Source: Larus michahellis (Eukaryota; Chordata; Aves; Charadriiformes; Laridae). From it: 64,000 nt of DNA. The notes under the pieces were generated by a model. That model searched no databases, was not told the DNA's origin, and saw nothing but the letters and a program-made list of their open reading frames with translations. The translations under genes and the position numbers were made by a program. Shown piece by piece: positions 59,636 through 64,000 of this stretch; the first letter of the stretch is position 1, and the number at the start of each line of letters is the position of its first letter. The stretch covers positions 27,740,397-27,804,396 of the forward strand of contig NC_133901.1 of the NCBI RefSeq assembly GCF_964199755.1, written 5' to 3'.

Positions 59636-62600
59636 GTAAGGAGTGGGGGACACTGCTGGGGTTTAGTTTCTTGTGTGTCTCTTTTCCCACATGCCCGTTT
59701 TGGATATGCCTCTGCTGCTTTTTCATCTTCACTCCCCATTTGGGCACTGTCTCTTCAACATAGCCTTGGTAAAGGTAAAAGCCCAGATCAGTCCTTGCTG
59801 ACTTTGAGACTGATTTTTGCAAAGTAAGGGCTAAGTGAGGAACATACTACATCAGTCCAGAGGCATGAAATATGGAAGAGATCTCTTTGCTCACCAGAAG
59901 TCATCTGGCCAGGGAGCAATGTCCCTTTCCCCACTGTCTGTTCCATTGTCTTTTCCATCCTAGCTATGAGGATCTCTACTAATGGGTACGCTTCCCTTTA
60001 CAGGGTGATCATGTATCAGACAGCAAGTCATAGGGAAAGTGCTTACAAATGAGTTTTATCCTGGACAATTGTCTGAGGTAGTGATTAAATCACTTCTCCT
60101 GAAATGTAAGGGTCTTTGCTGCTTGCTGGGTCTAGGAAGATTGGGCAGATGACCAAAGCCTACCACAGCTGTCACAGCAGGCACCCCTTGTTTCTCAGTG
60201 TTTTACAGCAGCTTTTATGGAGCTGCTCTGTCCTTACAAAGGTTTTTTTTATTAATGTTAATTGAATCTACTTTCTGTCTTTGATTGTGATTGATTATTG
60301 ATTATGTGCAGCAGCCTGGAAGGGCTGCTCTAAGTGAGTGCTTTGCAAACACAATGAGTTGGAAACTCTTCCTCTACCTGCCAACACAGAGTGATTACAC
60401 AGAGTCTGGTGAGGGTGGGAGTAAGACTTTCTCCTCTACATTTCTGTGCAGGGAACAACCGGAATCCAGATATTTCCAGTGCACAGAGTGGGCACAGAAG
60501 TAGATGCCTCTGCGCAGGTGTAAAATGTAGTCCTGTCACTCCTGTATTTGCTAGAAATACATGCTGCGTGCACTGGGATCACAGCAGCACGCTCCCCCAG
60601 GACAGGAGTCTCCATCCTCTGTGAGCAGAGGCTGCTAGCAGGTGCTTCCCAGCATCTCCAGTGTCACTGTTTGCCCAGCCCTGGGGACTGAGAAAGTGCC
60701 TCCATCACGGGGATGCGGGTGCTCAGGGCACGCACAGGTGGGAGAGACCCTGCCCTGCAGGGCACACCTGCACCTCTGCATCAGGATTGCTTGCAGGGCT
60801 ACTAATAGCAGTGGGGCATCAGCTTCTCTGGTTGCCTTCGGTCAATTCCTGCTGGGGGTTGACTGCTGCTCATGTGAGCTTGTTTTAGACTAGGGAGCTT
60901 GGGTCAGTTGCAGCAGTCTGGATCCAGCGCAAAATGGCAAATCTCCTGCGGGAGACAGGTAAGGAGCCAGCTAGGGATCATCTGTGTCATGCTGATTGCT
61001 ACAGGTGGTGTTCTTCAGAGGTCACTAGCTGGTGTGTGGATATGGCCCCCAAGGCCTGCCTCTACGTGCATAGGAAACAGTGGAGATGCCAACTCCCTGA
61101 TGAGGATGGAAGGCCAGGATGGATGGGTGGATGGAGGCTGTTGCCACAAGCAGCCTTTTAGCTGGGAGCCTGCGCACCCTGGGTGAGCTGTACCCACTTC
61201 TAGAGAAACTTCTCTTGCCCCATCCAGCCTGTGGCTGCAACCCTGCTGGCAGAGGAGGGCCCTGGCTCTGCTCTGGGTGCTGCCGACGCAGCCTGCCTTG
61301 TGCAAGGTTGTCTGCATGGGGCTGAGCGGTGTTTTTCACAATACGTCCTCCTGCGGTTCTGTTTGCTGGCACAGCCTTGTTTGCAGGTACTGCGTTTCTT
61401 GGAAAACCCTTCTTACCGCAGGCGGGCTCAATGGGGTAAATCAGCCGTGAACATAAGTTCCCTCAGCTCTGGCTTCAGTGCTTCCTCCTAAGCACTGTGT
61501 GAATGCCCGGTGTGTATTCTCGGAGCACAGGCTGCCTTTGTACCCGGCCTGCGTAGCACGATCCGGTTGATGGGCCACGTGTTGCAGCCGTACAGCGAGT
61601 GACTGCACCAGCCAGGCCATCTCTGCCCCGGGGGACTTGGGCTCCTGCCTGTGACAGCAGGGCTGGGATCCTGCCTGGCTCTGTGCCGGCACGGTGCTGA
61701 GGACCTGGCATGACCCGGCTGTCCTGGGGTCCCACAGTCTGCAGGAAGGGGCACCTCCCCAGCACCTGGAACGTCAGGAGCTCACAGCACCACCCCACTT
61801 ATGTAAACCACCCCACTTAGACATATACAATATACTTCTACTGATTCTCTTCCATCATGTCTTCCATTTTATGCCTTTTTGGGTTCCTCAGTGGCTGTGC
61901 TTGGCATACGGCTGTGTCTACAGCTCCACTTGCTGGCAACTGCCCCTGTTTGGCTCATGCTAGAAATGCCCAAACACTCCTGCTGGGAGACTCCTGGCCA
62001 TGGACTCGTCCAGCCCCATCGCCACAGCTCTTCCTAGCCTTCCTTCCACCTTTGGCTGCTGATTTGGCTGCTCTCCTGTCCCTGTGGGGTGATGGGTGAG
62101 TCGGGGTCCCACACACCTCCTGTCATTCCAGCCTCCCTCATAACAGGCTCCTTGTTTTCCAGGCCTGCATTTGGAGTGTATTTATGAAAATCCTGCTATG
62201 AAAGGGCAAGTAAATGAAAATCTCCTTGAATTTTCTTAGTTGTGGATGCTGTGGTTTGTCCTCCCACTCTGAAAACACCGTTTGTATTTATTGATTTAAA
62301 CTTCTGTGGCCTCTGAAGGAATAATATTTTGTGTACAGCAGGGCTGCACATCTAAAAGCTACAGAGCTGGTTTGAAATGGATTTTGCTAACCTGGTATAA
62401 GGGCTGCATGGTTAGCTTGATTTCAGTTGAGCTGCATTGATTTCAGCTTAGTTTGTTGATTATGATCAGAGTTCAGATAAATCAAGTTAATTGGTCTCTT
62501 AAACCTAAATAGGTGCTTACTGCAATGCCTTGAAATCACTTGAAAATTACATTTGAAGTTAAACCAGTACAATTGTTTGTATAAGCCCTCTCCAAGGAGC

Positions 62601-64000
62601 TTTGCTTTGTTGCAGACTCTATCCTGTAAAGCACGTGTTGTCCTTCTGGCATTTCTTTGATGTGTATTTCAGCTGTGGGACTTCCTCGTTCTTATTCTTT
62701 TTTGTCTAATTTAAAGCACCATTTCCTCCCCCCTCCTCTCAGCTACGTGAGCCATGTCAATAGGTTACACTATCCCATCACATTGTGTACTTTAGTTGAC
62801 AAGCTATTCTGGAAAAGCATTCAGTGTAGTCACAAGTAGATGTACAAGAACGTTTACTTACCACTGCTGCCTGTGCCTGCAGGGTCACTCGATACCTCTT
62901 CAGGGGCAAGTGCCACATGCACCCGCTGCCCTGTGGGTGGGTCATTGTTATCTGTGGTCTGGGCCGGGTATCTCACCTCGGTGATGGCACAGGATTGCTC
63001 CTGCATCTCCTTGCACGGGCCTGTCCTGCAGCACCCCTGAGCAGTGGGCATCTGGCAGCATCTCTGCCGGTGTCAGAGCGATGGGCCAGGCTCGCCTGCC
63101 ATGCTGCTGCTTCCTCGCTTGCTCCTGGGCGCGGCTGCTCTCCTGCCCTCGCCGTCAGCCCTAGGGTGAAGTCGCAGGGATTGCCTGGACCTGGGATTTT
63201 GGACTAGGGAGGAGAGCTGAGAGGTGCCTGGGAAGTGCCCTGTATAGGGGAACAAATGGACCACTGCAGCAGGAATGGAGACACCTGATGAAAGCAATAG
63301 ATACTTATTTCTTTCAGCAGTGGGTGCAACACAATAAATTACATTTCTTTTTCTAGGTTTTCATCTCAGTCTTAAACCAAAATTCTTTTCATAAAATCAC
63401 AGAATGGTTCGGGTTGGAAGGGACCTTAAAGATCCCCTGGTTCCAACGCCCTGCCGTGGGCTGGGACACCTCCCACTAGACCAGGCTGCTCAAAGCCCCA
63501 TCCAGCCTGGCCTTGAACACTTCCAGGAATGGGGCATCCACAGCTTCCCTGGGCAACCTGTTCCAGTGTCTCACCACCCTCACAGTAAAGAATTTCTTCC
63601 TAATATCTAATCTAAATCTCCCCTTTTTTAGTTTAAAACTGTTAGCACTTGTCCTCTCACTACACTCCCTGATCAAGAGTCCCTCTCCATCCTTCCTGTA
63701 GGCCCCCTTTAGGTACTGGAAAGCTGCTATAAGGTCTCTCCGGAGCATTCTCTTCTGCAGGCTGAGCAACCCCAACTCTCTCAAATAAGCTTTTTTCTCA
63801 AATAAACTTTTAAACATAGTGAGCCCCATTGTGGGAGCTGGCTGGGTTCCTGCCTTGGTGCCTGTGGAGAAGCAGAAAGGGAAAGACCCGTGGCTGCTGA
63901 GGGGGCAGAGGTAGGGTTGCAGGGCCAGGGTGGCACCTACCAACACTGCTGTGAGAGCTGTAGCCACGCTGCGGGTGACATGTCCAAAGGGTTGGCATCC
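59636..64000 (+). other. ATP13A5: ATP13A5 intron 1 (5' part, continues off the right edge)
   Basis: No frame resembling P5B exon 2 (GYxxQxxRKA then FYWxPxW) is found, so intron 1 probably exceeds 4.3 kb; ATP13A4 intron 1 is 7.7 kb. It holds an AT-rich, possibly ancient DNA-transposon-like stretch (about 62280-62600) and a CR1 copy at the right end. Confidence 0.6.
63393..63820 (-). mobile_element. CR1 LINE 3' fragment, antisense
   Basis: Starts AAAATCACAGAATGGTTCGG, followed by GTTGGAAGGGACCTTAAAGA. On the minus strand an open frame still reads the CR1 ORF2 end ([60 protein letters not shown]), so this is the best-preserved CR1 coding tail in the window. The left-end tail repeat has decayed. 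It is a retrotransposon remnant, not a host gene. Confidence 0.93.

Noticed and set aside
63476-63967. 163-codon minus-strand frame
   Set aside because: Most of it is the end of CR1 ORF2, a retrotransposon remnant rather than a host gene.

Overview
The window is vertebrate nuclear DNA, almost certainly from a bird. Introns are short, several 5'-truncated CR1 LINE copies end in the typical avian ATTCTATGAT-type tail, and a solo LTR resembles the ERVL-like LTRs of neoavian birds. The gene order OPA1 (minus) - ATP13A4 (plus) - ATP13A5 (plus) matches the arrangement known from amniotes (human 3q29; bird chromosome 9). The species cannot be fixed from sequence alone.

Layout. (1) 1-1487 is the start of OPA1 intron 1, read on the minus strand. 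(2) About 1140-1960 is a CpG island holding the first coding exon of OPA1 (1488-1516, minus). (3) 1517-5234 separates the two start codons and probably contains untranslated leader and promoter sequence. (4) 5235-47491 holds a complete, intact ATP13A4 gene, reconstructed exon by exon as 30 coding exons. All junctions are GT-AG, all phases agree, there is no internal stop, and the product is 1205 residues. Every catalytic motif of a P5B-type ATPase is present. (5) 47492 to about 49280 is the probable 3' UTR. (6) About 49280-59420 is intergenic, with a CR1 next to an LTR fragment near 51.1-51.9 kb and a long ancient antisense LINE near 56.3-57.5 kb. (7) 59421-59635 is the start of a second P5B ATPase gene, called here as ATP13A5: TATA box, short leader and a 63-nt first coding exon. 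Its intron 1 runs off the right edge.

How the genes relate. ATP13A4 and ATP13A5 are tandem paralogues transcribed in the same direction, and their first coding exons have the same length and splice phase. ATP13A family members are P5B ATPases of endo-lysosomal membranes linked to polyamine transport. OPA1, the dynamin-like GTPase of mitochondrial inner-membrane fusion, is a divergent neighbour that may share regulatory sequence with ATP13A4 but is not functionally related.

I see no CRISPR array, operon or prokaryotic mobile system, and no clear undescribed biological system. The most interesting points are an LTR inserted nine bases from a splice donor, a near-perfect 21-bp hairpin in intron 14, the compact TATA promoter proposed for ATP13A5 beside the CpG-island promoter of OPA1/ATP13A4, and ancient MIR-like and CR1/L3-like repeats in the introns.
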